From assembly GCA_963830485.1 (NCBI GenBank), contig CAWHNE010000018.1, positions 1-64,000 of the forward strand: 64,000 nucleotides of DNA, given 5' to 3'. Position 1 is the stretch's first letter. The number at the start of each line of letters is the position of its first letter. This DNA comes from CAIWHR01 sp963830485 (GTDB lineage Bacteria > Pseudomonadota > Gammaproteobacteria > Burkholderiales > Casimicrobiaceae). The notes beneath the pieces are model-generated. The model was not told where the DNA came from, made no database searches, and saw nothing but the letters and a program-made list of their open reading frames with translations. Shown here one piece after another: positions 50,696-60,389 of this stretch. A program made the translations under genes and the position numbers.

Positions 50696-51187
50696 ATGCT
50701 GAAGGTCGTCTACCCCGGCACGTTCGACCCGTTGACCCGCGGGCACGAGGACATCGTGCGCCGCGCCGCGCGGCTCTTCGACCGCGTGGTCGTCGGCGTC
50801 GCGGTCAGCGAGTCGAAGCGGCCGTTCTTCACGGCGGAGGAGCGAGTCGCGATGGCGCGCGAGGTCCTCTCGCCGTATCCCAACGTCGAGGTGGCCTCGT
50901 TCTCCACGCTGCTCATGGATTTCGTCCACGCGCAGGGTTCGCGCGCGATTCTGCGCGGCCTGCGCGCCGCGTCGGACTTCGAGTACGAGTTCCAGATGGC
51001 GGGCATGAACCGGAACCTCTATCCCGAGGTCGAAACCCTGTTCCTCACGCCTTCGGAGCAGTACATGTTCGTCTCGGCGACGATCGTGCGGGAGATCGCC
51101 AAATTCGGCGGCGACGTCTCGTCGTTCGTGCACCCGCTCGTGCTCGCGCGGCTCGCGGCGAAGGTCGCGCAGGAGGGCGGGTCATAG
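50696..51187 (+). CDS. coaD: Phosphopantetheine adenylyltransferase
   Basis: CoaD makes dephospho-CoA from phosphopantetheine and ATP. The 163-residue protein has YPGTFDPLTRGHEDIVRRA with the nucleotidyl-transferase motif, LRGLRAASDFEYEFQMAGMN, and FVSATIVREIAKFGGDVSSFV. Length and motifs are complete. The frame is open upstream inside rsmD, but MLKVVYPGTFDPLT is the normal start. Confidence 0.97.
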   Translation: MLKVVYPGTFDPLTRGHEDIVRRAARLFDRVVVGVAVSESKRPFFTAEERVAMAREVLSPYPNVEVASFSTLLMDFVHAQGSRAILRGLRAASDFEYEFQMAGMNRNLYPEVETLFLTPSEQYMFVSATIVREIAKFGGDVSSFVHPLVLARLAAKVAQEGGS

Positions 51188-51210
51188 CGCACGCGGGGCC
51201 CGTGTCTTTC

Positions 51211-51480
51211 ATGGCGCTGATCATCACCGACGAGTGCATCAACTGCGACGTCTGCGAGCCCGAGTGCCCGAACGGGGCGATCTCGCAGGGGATCGAGATC
51301 TACGTCATCGATCCCGCGAAATGCACGGAGTGCGTCGGGCACTTCGACACGCCGCAGTGCGTCGAGGTATGCCCGGTCGACTGCATCCCGCTCGATCCGG
51401 CGCACGTCGAGTCGAAGGAAATGTTGCTGCGCAAGTACGAAACGCTGATGGCGGCGAAGGCTGCCGACCCGGCAGTCTGA
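51211..51480 (+). CDS. YfhL-family 2[4Fe-4S] ferredoxin
   Basis: This 89-residue ferredoxin carries two 4Fe-4S clusters. The first is bound by CINCDVCEPECP and the second by CTECVGHFDTPQCVEVCPVDC, which has the 8-residue insertion typical of the YfhL/Alvin ferredoxins. It is 23 bases after coaD, the common order. Confidence 0.95.
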   Translation: MALIITDECINCDVCEPECPNGAISQGIEIYVIDPAKCTECVGHFDTPQCVEVCPVDCIPLDPAHVESKEMLLRKYETLMAAKAADPAV

Positions 51481-51493
51481 GGGTGCCCGGCAC

Positions 51494-51613
51494 GCGCGGC
51501 CTCCGCACGGCGAGCGCTGACCGTGTCGCCGCGCTGTCGGCCGCCTGCGTCGACTCGCGCTTGCTCGCATCCCCAAGCGCGCTTGGGGCCCCTGCTCGCC
51601 GCTCGCGCCGCTA
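51494..51613 (-). repeat. TAG-anchored hairpin repeat element, copy after the dynamin-like gene
   Basis: On the minus strand, the TAG stop of the GTPase gene runs straight into CGGCGCGAGCGGCGAGC. A perfect CCCCAAGCGCGCTTGGGG palindrome follows (51571-51588), then GCAGGCGGCCGAC and GTGCGGAGGCCGCG. Order and spacing match the copies after prs. It fills the convergent gap to the ferredoxin gene. Confidence 0.75.
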
Positions 51614-53615
51614 GGCGTTCGCCGCGAGCGGCAGTCCGTCAGGATTCCGGATGATCGCGTCGATCGCGCCGGTCTCGCGCGCGAGCGCACGGACCTGCCC
51701 GGCGAGCGCCTCTTCCTGCGCGACGAGCTCGGCTACACGGTCCTCGAGCTCGCCGCTCGCGCGGTGGATCCGCTTGATGCTCTCGAGCCGGCGGCGGAGC
51801 TGCAGGTGGTGCTCCTTGACCTGCGTCTCGAGCGGCGACATGACGGCGCGAAGCCAGCTGTCGAGGTCACGGTTCGCGATGTCGTAGACGTGCTTCGCGC
51901 GCGAGGCGATCGTCTCGAAGAAGCGCTTCATCAGTGCGAACTTGGCCTTGCTGACCATGTTCCACAGCGTGTTGAAGTGCTGGTTGTACGCGCGCTCGAG
52001 GCGGTCGACTTCCTTCTGGTACTTGAGCATCGAGAACGGCGGGGGCGTGTAGCGCTCGAGCCCCTGCTCCTTCGCGAAGCGCGCGTACATCGCCTGCATC
52101 ATGTCGTGGATCTCGGAGCTCCGACGGCCGGCCTCGTCGAATTCCTGCCGGATCGTCGCGAAGAACTCGCTCATCGCGCCGCGCACGCCCTTGGTGAAGG
52201 GGCTGCCCTTCGATGTGGCGGCGGGTGCGGCTCGCATTCGCGCGGAGCGCGTCGAGGCCGATCACGTCGAAGAGCTGGTTCGTCTGCTGCGAGAACACGG
52301 TGCGCAGCGCGGTGAACCGCTGCAGGCCGCGCTCGAACAGCTCCTTTTCCTGGCGCACGCGCTCCATCATGTGCTCGACGACGTCCTGGTTCTTGCCGCG
52401 CAGTGCGCGGAGCTCGGTCAGCTGCTCGGCGATGCCGTTCTGCCGGGCGTCGAGGAGTGCGCGGACGCCCGCGGCGAGCGACTTCACCTCGGACTGCGTC
52501 GCCGCGCCGACGATGTCGCGCTTGGCCGGAATGAGCTTGCGCGACAGCGCGTCCTCGAGGACCGGCAGCCGGCTCTTCGTGAGGAGCGCGTCGTCGCCGT
52601 TGACCTTCGCGAGCAGCGCCTTCTGCGCGGAGACCGCGAAGACCTGCGCGGCCGGGATGTCGAGGAGCTGCGCGGAGGAGCCGACCTGCCGCGCGATCTC
52701 CGCGTCGACGTCGGTTTCCGCCCGGAGCTCGTCCCAGAGTCCGTCGATCTTGTTCAGGATGACGATGCGCCCGGCCCGCGTCGCGGCGTCTTCGCCGGCC
52801 AGATGCTTGGTCCACACCTCGAGGTCGGTCTTCGTCACGCCGGCGTCGGCGGCGAGGATGAAGAGCACCGCGTGCGCGTTCGGAAGCAGGTTGAGCGTGA
52901 GCTCGGGCTCGGTGCCGATCGCGTTCAGCCCCGGCGTGTCGAGGATGACGAGGCCCTGCTGCAGAAGCGGATGCGGGAAGTTGATCACCGCGTGCCGCCA
53001 GCACGGGATGTCGACCGCGCCCTCGCCCTCGGACTCGAGCGCCGAGAGGAAGTCCTCGTCCTCGTAGAGGCCGTACTTGCGCGCGAGCGCGACCGGGACG
53101 CGCTTGACCTGCGAGACGCGCGAGAGCGCCTCGCTCATCCGGTCCGCGGAGGACAGGTCGAGCGGGATCGTCACCCACTCGTCGGCGTAGTTCTTGAATT
53201 CGGCGACCGTCGCGTCCTTGAGCCGCGTCTCGATCGGCAGGAGACGGATCGACGGCGCGCGCGACGCGTCGTAGAGGAGCTCGGTCGGGCACATCGTCGT
53301 GCGGCCCGCCGACGACGGCAGGAGCCGCTGCCCGAAATCGGCGAAGAAGATCGCGTTGATGAGCTCGGACTTGCCGCGCGAGAACTCGGCGACGAACGCG
53401 ACGACGAGCTTGTCCTGATGCAGGCGCTCGAGCAGATGCTGCACCTTGAGGTCGATCTGCGCGTCGGCCAGGTCCTGTTGCGCGAGCCAGTCGTGCAGCG
53501 CGGAAATCCCGGCGGACAGCCGTCGCCGCCAATCGCTGTAGGCCTCGAAGCGAGCGGCGAGTTCGCGGGCGGGCACGGCGGAAGCGGTGACGCTGTCGGG
53601 ACGGGCCTGCGGCAT
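51611..53615 (-). CDS. Dynamin-like GTPase family protein (one frameshift)
   Basis: The product is a large GTPase of about 667 residues resembling bacterial dynamin-like proteins. G1 reads EFSRGKSELINAIFF (residues about 73-87), G3 is DTPGLNAIG and G4 is LNKIDGLWDE. The C-terminal half is helical with coiled-coil character. One extra base near 52204 breaks the frame at RRHIEG-SPFTKGVRGAMSEFF. I see no clear membrane helix. It may act in membrane remodelling; this family is common but little studied in betaproteobacteria. Confidence 0.8.
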
Positions 53616-53719
53616 AGTCGGGCGACCGTGGAGTCGGGGCGGAAATCTAGCACAGGGATGAAAGCATTTCCCGTGCCGAATGGGGGTCGAAGCTTCTGGA
53701 AGGGACCCGGACGTCGAGT

Positions 53720-54537
53720 CTATCGCTGACAACGCGGGCAATAGCTGGTCGCACGGCCTCCCTGCCGGACCGATTTTATTGCAGTGCCGCAAATCCGGCA
53801 CGGCAGACCTTCGCGACCATAGACGCGGTAGTCGAGCTGGAAGTACCCGGGCTCGCCGCGGCTGTCGACGTAATCGCGCAGCGTCGAGCCGCCCTTGGCG
53901 ATCGCGTCCTCGAGCGTCGAGCGGACCGCGTCCAGGAGCCGCGCATAGCGCGGGAGCGACACGCGGTTCGCGCGGATCGTCGGCCGGATGCCGGCGCGGA
54001 ACAGCGCCTCGTTCGCGTAGATGTTGCCGACGCCCACGATGAGCCGGTTGTCCATCAGCGCGAGCTTGATCGCCGCGGTCCGCCGCCGCGTGGCCTCCCA
54101 CAGGTAGCGCGCGTCGCAGCGGGGATCGAACGGCTCGGGACCGAGCGAGGCGAGCAGCGGATGCGCGTGCCGCCGGCGGCGGCAGCCAGAGGAGCGCGCC
54201 GAAGCGCCGCGGGTCGCGATAGCGGAGCGTGATCCCGGAATCGAGCACGAGGTCGAAGTGATCGTGCGCCGTGCGCGGCGGCACGCGCGTGAACGCGCGC
54301 AGGCTGCCCGTCATGCCGAGGTGGAGCAGCAGCGTGTGACGGCCGACGCGGAAGAGCAGGTACTTGCTTCGCCGCTCGAGCCCGTCGATCGTGCGACCGG
54401 CGAGCGTCCGCGCGAGGGTCTGCGGGAACCGGCCAGCGGAGGCGCCGGTCGTAGATCTTTAGGGCCGTCACGCGATGCCCGACCACGAGCGGAGCGATGC
54501 CGCGTCGCGTCGTCTCGACTTCGGGCAGTTCGGGCAT
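53720..54537 (-). CDS. mutM: Formamidopyrimidine-DNA glycosylase (two frameshifts)
   Basis: MutM removes 8-oxoguanine from DNA. It starts MPELPEVETTRRGI, with the catalytic Pro2 and Glu3. LLLHLGMTGSL, the helix-two-turn-helix region MDNRLIVGVGNIYANEALF and the zinc finger CRICGTAIKSVRQGGRATSYCPRCQ follow. Extra bases near 54430 and 54169 break the frame; corrected length is 271 residues, exactly typical. It is divergent from the TPR gene. Confidence 0.93.
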
Positions 54538-54675
54538 CGCTAGGGCGGAAAGGGCGAATCGGACAGGCGGGCGAACGCGTTTGTTGCGGCGCCGAATATA
54601 CCCTAGACTGATCGGCTTTCCGGGGCGACTTCCGGCTCCGAGGCCGCCCGACCGGGGCCACAGCACAAACGCGGG

Positions 54676-56458
54676 ATGGCAATGTTGGCTCAAATTCGTC
54701 GCATTGGACTCGCCGCCGCGATGGCGCTGCGCCACGGCCTGCGCGCCCGCTTCTTGCGGGGGCCCAGGGGCAGGTCCCCGAGGCGCCGCCCGCCGCGAAG
54801 GGCCGACCGACCGCGGGCGAGAGCGCGCTTACCGCCGAGCTCATGTACCGGCTGCTCCTGGGCGACGTCGCGCTGCAGCGCGGCGAGCCGGCGCTCGCGG
54901 CCCGCGCGTATCTCGAGGCTGCCCGCGAGACCCGAGATCCGGTGCTCGCGCGGCGCGCGACCGAGATCGCCGTCGGCGCGCGGGCGCGGTCGCTCTCCGT
55001 CGAATCGGCGCGGCTGTGGAGCGAGATCGATCCGTCGGCCCAGCGTCCGAAGCAGCTGCTCGCGGCGCTCGCGAGCGGCGCGGGCGGCAAAGGGTTCGAC
55101 AGCCCCGGTATCGGCAACGACATCAAGTCCGAGATCGAGCGCGTGCTCGCCGACGCATCCGCGTCGCCGGCGGCCCTGTCCGAGACCTTCCTCCAGTTGA
55201 ACCGGCTGCTCGCGCAGGACCCCGACCGGCAGGCGACGTTCCGCCTCGTCGAATCGGTGGCGCAACCCTATCCCGATCTCGCCGAAGCGCGCTTCGCCGT
55301 CGCGTTAGCCGCGTACAACACCGGACTGTCCGACCTTTCGACGTCGGCGACAGCGCTGCGCGAGGTCGACCGCGCGCTGATCCTGAAGCCGGGCTGGGAA
55401 CGCGCGGCGATGCTGAAGGCCGAGATCCTCGGCCAAACGCTCGCCCAGCGAGGCGATCGACTATCTCGTCGAGTATCTCGCGGCGCACCCCGATTCGAAG
55501 GCGGCGGCGGGATCGCTCGCGCAGCTCTACGTCGAGCAGAAGCGCTACGCCGAGGCGCGCGCGATCTTCGAGCGCTTCTGGGCCGCGGACCACGCGAACC
55601 GCGACTACGAGTTCGCGATCGCGGCGCTCGCCGTGCAGATGAAGGACTGGGACACCGCGGAGAAGCTGTTCGAGGACCTCCGCCAGGCGAACTACGACGA
55701 GAACGGCGGCGTCGAGTTCTACCTCGCGCAGATCGCCGAGGAGACGGCGCGCTACGACCTCGCGTTCGAGCGCTACCGTGCCGTCCCGGACGGCGAGCGC
55801 GCTTGGATCGCGAAGCTGCGCGCCGCGGCGATGCTGGGGAAGCAGAACAAGGTCGCCGAAGCGAGGCGCTATCTCGCGGACCTCCCGGCCGTCACGATCG
55901 AGCAGCGGGTGCAGGTGCGGCAGACCGAGGCGCAGCTCCTGCGCGACGGCGGCGACAACGCCGCGGCGTACGCGGTGCTGGCGCAGGCGCTCACCGAGCA
56001 TCCGGACCATCCGGACCTGCTCTACGACATCGCGATGGTCGCCGAAAAGCTCGACAAGATCGACGTCGCTCGAGGCGCGTCTGGCGCGGCTGATCGAGCT
56101 CGAGCCCGACAATGCGCAGGCGCTGAACGCACTGGGCTACACGCTCGTCGACCGGACGCCGCGCACGGCCGAAGGCACCGCGCTGATCGAGCGCGCGCTC
56201 AAGCTCACGCCGGGCGATCCGTTCATCCTCGACAGCATGGGCTGGGCCCAGTTTCGGATGGGGCATCTCGACCAGGCCGAAGACTACCTTCGACGCGCGC
56301 TCGCCGAGCGGCCGGACCCGGAGATCGCGGCGCACCTGGGCGAAGTGCTGTGGGCGAGGGGCGAGCGCAGTCGCGCACGTGAAGTCTGGCAGTCGCAGCT
56401 CAAGTCGAACCCCGACAATCCGGTGCTGCTCGAGACGATGCGCCGGCTCGCGCCGTAG
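54676..56458 (+). CDS. Tetratricopeptide-repeat protein (about four frameshifts)
   Basis: This is an exported TPR protein of roughly 590 residues. An N-terminal MAMLAQIRRIGLAAAMAL looks like the start of a signal peptide. TPR helices begin at MYRLLLGDVALQRGEPALAARAYLEAA, and the last repeats read PDNAQALNALGYTLVDRTP and FILDSMGWAQFRMGHLDQAEDYLRRALAERP. Frame breaks occur near 54730, 54765, 55440 and 56067; the last two are single extra bases. It sits upstream of lolB, as in many betaproteobacteria. Its function is unknown; a role in envelope assembly is a guess. Confidence 0.8.
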
Positions 56459-56476
56459 CGGGCCGACAGGCGCCCA

Positions 56477-57087
56477 ATGCGCGGCGCGAGCACCGTCGTC
56501 GCGGCGTGGCTCGTCGCGGGCTGCGCGACGGCCCCCACGCTCGCGCCACCGGTGACGCCAGCTGCGATCGACGCGGCCTTCACGATCGAGCGGACGGCTT
56601 TCCGCGCGCCGCGGCAGCGAAGGCGCGACCGCGAACTTCACGTGGCACCACGCGCCGCCGCGCGACGATCTCGTCGTCACGACGCCGCTCGGCCAGGCAC
56701 TTGCCGAAATCTCGGGCGACCGCGCGACCGCGCGCTACGAGCTCCGGATGGCCGACGGCCGCCGCGACGACGCGCCCGACTGGGCGGCGCTCACGGATCG
56801 CGCGCTCGGCGCGCCGGTGCCGGTCGAAGGACTTTCTGCGTGGATCGTCGGCGCGCCGCGACCGGGCGCGCCCTATTGCGGTCGAGTCCGACGCGGCCGG
56901 GCGCGCGGGCGTGCTCCGACAGGACGGCTGGGACATCGTGTATGCGTACGCGGATGGCGAGGCTCGCCTGCCCGCGCGGCTGCAGCTTACGCAGGCGGAT
57001 CTCGAAATCCGGATCGTCGTACTTGCAGCGGCGCTGACGTGGCGCGCGCGCCGCCGTCCGGAGACAATTCGCGCATGCCGTCGCTGA
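56477..57087 (+). CDS. lolB: Outer-membrane lipoprotein receptor LolB (frameshifted)
   Basis: LolB takes lipoproteins from LolA and inserts them in the outer membrane. The N-terminus has a lipoprotein signal with lipobox LVAGC (Cys16). Conserved LolB-like sequence then follows across two extra bases, near 56600 and 56876: ATANFTWHHAPP, VVTTPLGQALAEI, VPVEGLSAWIVGAP and RQDGWDIVYAYADGEARLPARLQLT. The stop used here overlaps ispE by 13 bases; the true end may differ if another indel exists. The position between the TPR gene and ispE supports the call. Confidence 0.82.
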
Positions 57088-57913
57088 TCGTCCCGGCGCC
57101 CGCCAAGCTCAATCTGTTCCTGCACGTGACGGGTCGCCGCGCCGACGGCCGGCATCGGCTCGAGACGCTGTTCGTCGCGCTCGACGTCGGCGACACGATC
57201 GAGCTGGCCGTCCGCGCGCGACGGCGCGATCCGCCGTGCCGGCGGTTGGGACGACGTCCCGGAGGCCGACGATCTCGCGCTGCGCGCGGCGCAGGCGCTC
57301 AAGGCGGCGACCGGCTGTCCGCTCGGCGTCGACATCGCGGTGACAAAGCGCATTCCCGTCGGCGGCGGTCTCGGCGGCGGGAGCTCCGACGCGGCCTCGG
57401 TGCTTCTCGCGCTCAACCGCGTGTGGGCACTCGGGCTTTCGCGCGCGACGCTGATCGAGATCGGCGCTCGCGCTCGGCGCGGACGTTCCGTTCTTTCTGT
57501 TCGGCGCGCCGGCGTTCGCGACCGGCGTCGGCGAAGTCCTCCGCGCTGTCACGCTGCCGACGATGTGGATCGCCGTGATCGCACCGCCGGTGGGGGTTTC
57601 GACGGCGGCGATTTTCGCGGCGCCGGAATTGACACGCGACACGCCGTCGGCGAAAATAGATGTCTTTTCCGAGGGTTATGGCCGGAACGATCTCGAAGCC
57701 GCGGCGTGCGCGCGCCACCCCGAGATCGGCGCGGCCCTGACCGAATTGCGCAGGCGCTCGCCGCATGCGCGGATGACGGGATCGGGGAGTTCGGTGTTCG
57801 CGTCGTTTGCATCGGGCGAGCATGCGGAAAGCGCCGTCCTGGCGCGCCCGCCGGGCATGCGCGGGTTCGTCGCGCGAACGCTCGATCGTCACCCGCTCGC
57901 GGCTTTCGCGTGA
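57075..57913 (+). CDS. ispE: 4-diphosphocytidyl-2-C-methyl-D-erythritol kinase (two frameshifts)
   Basis: IspE phosphorylates CDP-ME in the non-mevalonate isoprenoid pathway. It starts MPSLIVPAPAKLNLFLHVTGRR and has the GHMP ATP-binding motif PVGGGLGGGSSDAA and the C-terminal ARMTGSGSSVFASF. Two single extra bases, near 57221 and 57467, break the frame; the corrected length is 278 residues. The order lolB-ispE-tRNA-Gln-prs is conserved in this class. Confidence 0.94.
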
Positions 57914-57981
57914 TCCTCGGAGGACGTTCCACGCGGGACGATCCGCGCCTTGCGCGATGCGGGTGCGCCGGTTTCTTCCGC

Positions 57982-58055
57982 TGGGGAGTCGCCAAGTTGG
58001 TTAAGGCACCGGATTTTGATTCCGGCATTCGAGGGTTCGAATCCTTCCTCCCCAG
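57982..58055 (+). tRNA. tRNA-Gln (anticodon TTG)
   Basis: The acceptor stem TGGGGAG pairs with CTCCCCA (58048-58054). The D arm GCC...GGC, the anticodon arm CCGGA-TTTTGAT-TCCGG with anticodon TTG, and the T arm GAGGG-TTCGAAT-CCTTC all fold. CCA is not encoded. It lies between ispE and prs. Confidence 0.95.
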
Positions 58056-58114
58056 CCCTTCTTTCACCCCCGCGCCGGGCGACGTCCGGCCGGGCTGCTA
58101 GCGCCGGTGCCGCG

Positions 58115-59065
58115 ATGGCCTTCGAGCGCATGAGGGTGTTCACCGGCAACGCAAATCCGAAGCTCGCGGAGGCGGTGTGCCGGCATCTCAACATCAGTCT
58201 CGGGCGCTGTGTCGTCGGCAAGTTCTCCGACGGCGAAGTGATGGTCGAGCTGCTCGAGAACGTCCGCGGCCGCGACGCGTTCATGCTGCAGTCGACGTGC
58301 GCGCCGACGAACGACAGCCTGATGGAGATCATGGTGATGGCCGATGCGTTGAAGCGCGCGTCGGCCGGCCGCATCACCGCGTGCATCCCGTACTTCGGCT
58401 ACGCGCGGCAGGACCGGCGACCGCGGTCCGCGCGCGTGCCGATCACGGCGAAGGTCATCGCCGACATGCTGACGACGGTCGGCGTCCATCGCGTGATGGT
58501 GATGGACCTGCACGCCGACCAGATCCAGGGCTTCTTCAACATACCGGTCGACAACATCTACGCGACGCCGATCCTGCTGGGCGACCTCTGGAAGCAGAAC
58601 TACGAGGATCTCCTCGTCGTCTCACCCGACGTGGGTGGCGTCGTCCGCGCCCGCGCGATCGCGAAGCGGCTCGACTCCGAGCTCGCGATCATCGACAAGC
58701 GGCGGCCGCGCGCGAACGTCGCCGAGGTGATGAACATCATCGGCGACGTCGCCGGACGCACCTGCGTGATCATGGACGACATCGTCGACACCGCGAACAC
58801 GCTGTGCAAGGCCGCGACGGCGTTGAAGGAGCACGGCGCGAAGAAGGTCGTCGCCTACTGCACGCATCCCGTGCTCTCGGGCGGCGCGGTCCCGCGGATC
58901 GCGGCCTCCGAGCTGGACGAGATCGTCGTCACCGACACGATCCCGCTCACCGAGGAAGCGCGCGCCTGTTCGCGCATTCGCCAGCTCTCGTGCGCGCAGC
59001 TCCTGGCCGAGACGATGACGCGCGTGTCGAACGAGGAGTCGGTGTCCTCGCTGTTCACCGAGTAG
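58115..59065 (+). CDS. prs: Ribose-phosphate pyrophosphokinase
   Basis: Prs makes PRPP for nucleotides, His and Trp. The 316-residue protein has SDGEVMVELLENVRGRDAF, YFGYARQDRRPRSARVPITAK with the ATP loop, LVVSPDVGGVVRARAIAK, and the PRPP-binding CVIMDDIVDTANTLCKAA. The start MAFERMRVFTGNANPKLA is typical. The TAG stop runs into a repeat element. Confidence 0.97.
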   Translation: MAFERMRVFTGNANPKLAEAVCRHLNISLGRCVVGKFSDGEVMVELLENVRGRDAFMLQSTCAPTNDSLMEIMVMADALKRASAGRITACIPYFGYARQDRRPRSARVPITAKVIADMLTTVGVHRVMVMDLHADQIQGFFNIPVDNIYATPILLGDLWKQNYEDLLVVSPDVGGVVRARAIAKRLDSELAIIDKRRPRANVAEVMNIIGDVAGRTCVIMDDIVDTANTLCKAATALKEHGAKKVVAYCTHPVLSGGAVPRIAASELDEIVVTDTIPLTEEARACSRIRQLSCAQLLAETMTRVSNEESVSSLFTE

Positions 59066-59376
59066 CGGCGCGAGCGGCGAGCCGGGGCCCCACGGCGCGG
59101 TGTGCCGTGGGGGAGCGAGCCATCGCGAGTCGCCGCAGGCGGCCGACGACTTGGCGTTGCGCTCAAACGAGGCTGTGCGGAGGCCGCGGGCGCGAGCGGC
59201 GAGCCGGGGCCCCACGGCGCGGTGTGCCGTGGGGGAGCGAGCCATCGCGAGTCGCCGCAGGCGGCCGACGACTTGGCGTTGCGCTCAAACGAGGCTGTGC
59301 GGAGGCCGCCGCGGCGCGCGCAGGCGGTCGAGCGAGCATGCGCCGTTGGCGTGCGTCAAACGAGGCTGTGCGCGGA
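59063..59376 (+). repeat. TAG-anchored hairpin repeat element, tandem copies after prs
   Basis: Starting at the prs TAG stop, two almost identical 122-bp units (59067-59188, 59189-59310) and a shortened third (to about 59376) follow. Each full unit has GGCGCGAGCGGCGAGCC, a hairpin CCCCACGGC/GCCGTGGGG (59088-59096 with 59104-59112 in unit 1), GCGAGTCGCCGCAGGCGGCC and GTGCGGAGGCCGCG. The rest of the 472-bp prs-rplY gap holds the rplY promoter and leader. Confidence 0.85.
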
Positions 59377-59381
59377 GACAG

Positions 59382-59412
59382 TTGGCAGCCGCTCAGCGTT
59401 TCCGGTTATAAT
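59382..59412 (+). promoter_or_regulatory. Promoter of rplY
   Basis: TTGGCA (59382-59387) and a perfect TATAAT (59407-59412) are spaced 19 bp, a little long. They lie just after the repeat array and leave a 5' leader of about 120 bases before rplY. Confidence 0.6.
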
Positions 59413-59537
59413 TCAAAGCTTTCCCGGGCCGCGGACGAGAGGTTGCGCCGCCCGGATGTCGCCAACCGCGGACGACCGTCAACCCGGGAGCGATGCTCGG
59501 AGATACCCGGAAGGCCGCAGACATCGGGAGTCGCACC

Positions 59538-60284
59538 ATGCAATTCGAATTCACCGCATACCCGCGCACGCAGGAAGGTCGCGGCGCGAGCCGCCGGATG
59601 CGCCGCGCCGGCAAGGCGCCGGGCATCGTCTACGGCGGCACCGGCGCGCCGGAGCCGATCGAGCTCGACCACAACGCGCTCTTCCACGCGCTGCGCAACG
59701 AGGCGTTCCACGCGTCGATCCTGACGATGAAGCTCGGCGGCGGCGCGACGAAGGTGCTCCTGCGCGACGTGCAGATGCACCCGTTCAAGAACGAGATCCT
59801 GCACGTCGACTTCCAGCGCGTCGACGAGAATCGCCGGATCCACATGAAGGTGCCGCTGCACTTCATCAACGGCGAGATCTCGCCAGCGGTCAAGGAATCG
59901 GGCGCGATCGTGAGCCACGTGACGAACGAGCTCGACGTCTCGTGCCTGCCGAAGGACCTGCCTGAATTCATCGAGGTCGACCTGGCGACGCTCGACGTCG
60001 GCCATTCGATCCACGTGTCGGCGCTGAAGCTGCCCGCCGGCGTGTCGGTCGTCGTGCGCGGCAAGGTCGATCCGGTCGTTGCGGCCGCCGTCGTGCCGAA
60101 GGCGCACGTCGAGGAAGAAGTCGCCGCCGCCGAAGCCGCCGCGGCCGCGGAAGGGGCGGTCCCGGGCGCCGCCGTTGCTCCCGGCGCGCCGGGCGCCGCA
60201 CCGGTCGCCGAAGCGAAGCCGGACGAGAAGGGCGGCGAGAAGAAAGAGAAAGACTCCGGCAAGGACGACAAGAAGAAGAAGTAA
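59538..60284 (+). CDS. rplY: 50S ribosomal protein L25/general stress protein Ctc
   Basis: L25 binds 5S rRNA. This is the long two-domain Ctc/TL5 form of 248 residues. The N-terminal RNA-binding domain has EGRGASRRMRRAGKAPGIVYGG, the C-terminal beta domain has LPEFIEVDLATLDVGHSIHVS, and the tail is rich in Ala, Gly and Lys and ends DDKKKK. MQFEFTAYPRTQEG is the conserved start; the frame is open 45 bases upstream. Confidence 0.96.
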   Translation: MQFEFTAYPRTQEGRGASRRMRRAGKAPGIVYGGTGAPEPIELDHNALFHALRNEAFHASILTMKLGGGATKVLLRDVQMHPFKNEILHVDFQRVDENRRIHMKVPLHFINGEISPAVKESGAIVSHVTNELDVSCLPKDLPEFIEVDLATLDVGHSIHVSALKLPAGVSVVVRGKVDPVVAAAVVPKAHVEEEVAAAEAAAAAEGAVPGAAVAPGAPGAAPVAEAKPDEKGGEKKEKDSGKDDKKKK

Positions 60285-60308
60285 GCCTTCGCGTCGCTTC
60301 GGCACGAA

Positions 60309-60340
60309 GGCCCGCCGCGGGCATCCCGGCGGGCCTTTTT
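60309..60340 (+). terminator. Rho-independent terminator after rplY
   Basis: GGCCCGCCG (60309-60317) pairs with CGGCGGGCC (60327-60335), followed directly by TTTTT. This is a textbook terminator ending rplY, just before pth. Confidence 0.88.
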
Positions 60341-60389
60341 GCTGCGCTGGCGAAATCCGCGGGCAGGGACGCGCACGACGATCATCGAC

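Noticed and set aside
59063..59376. Tandem repeats after prs as a CRISPR array
   Set aside because: Units are 122 bp and directly abut, with no unique spacers and no cas genes in the window.
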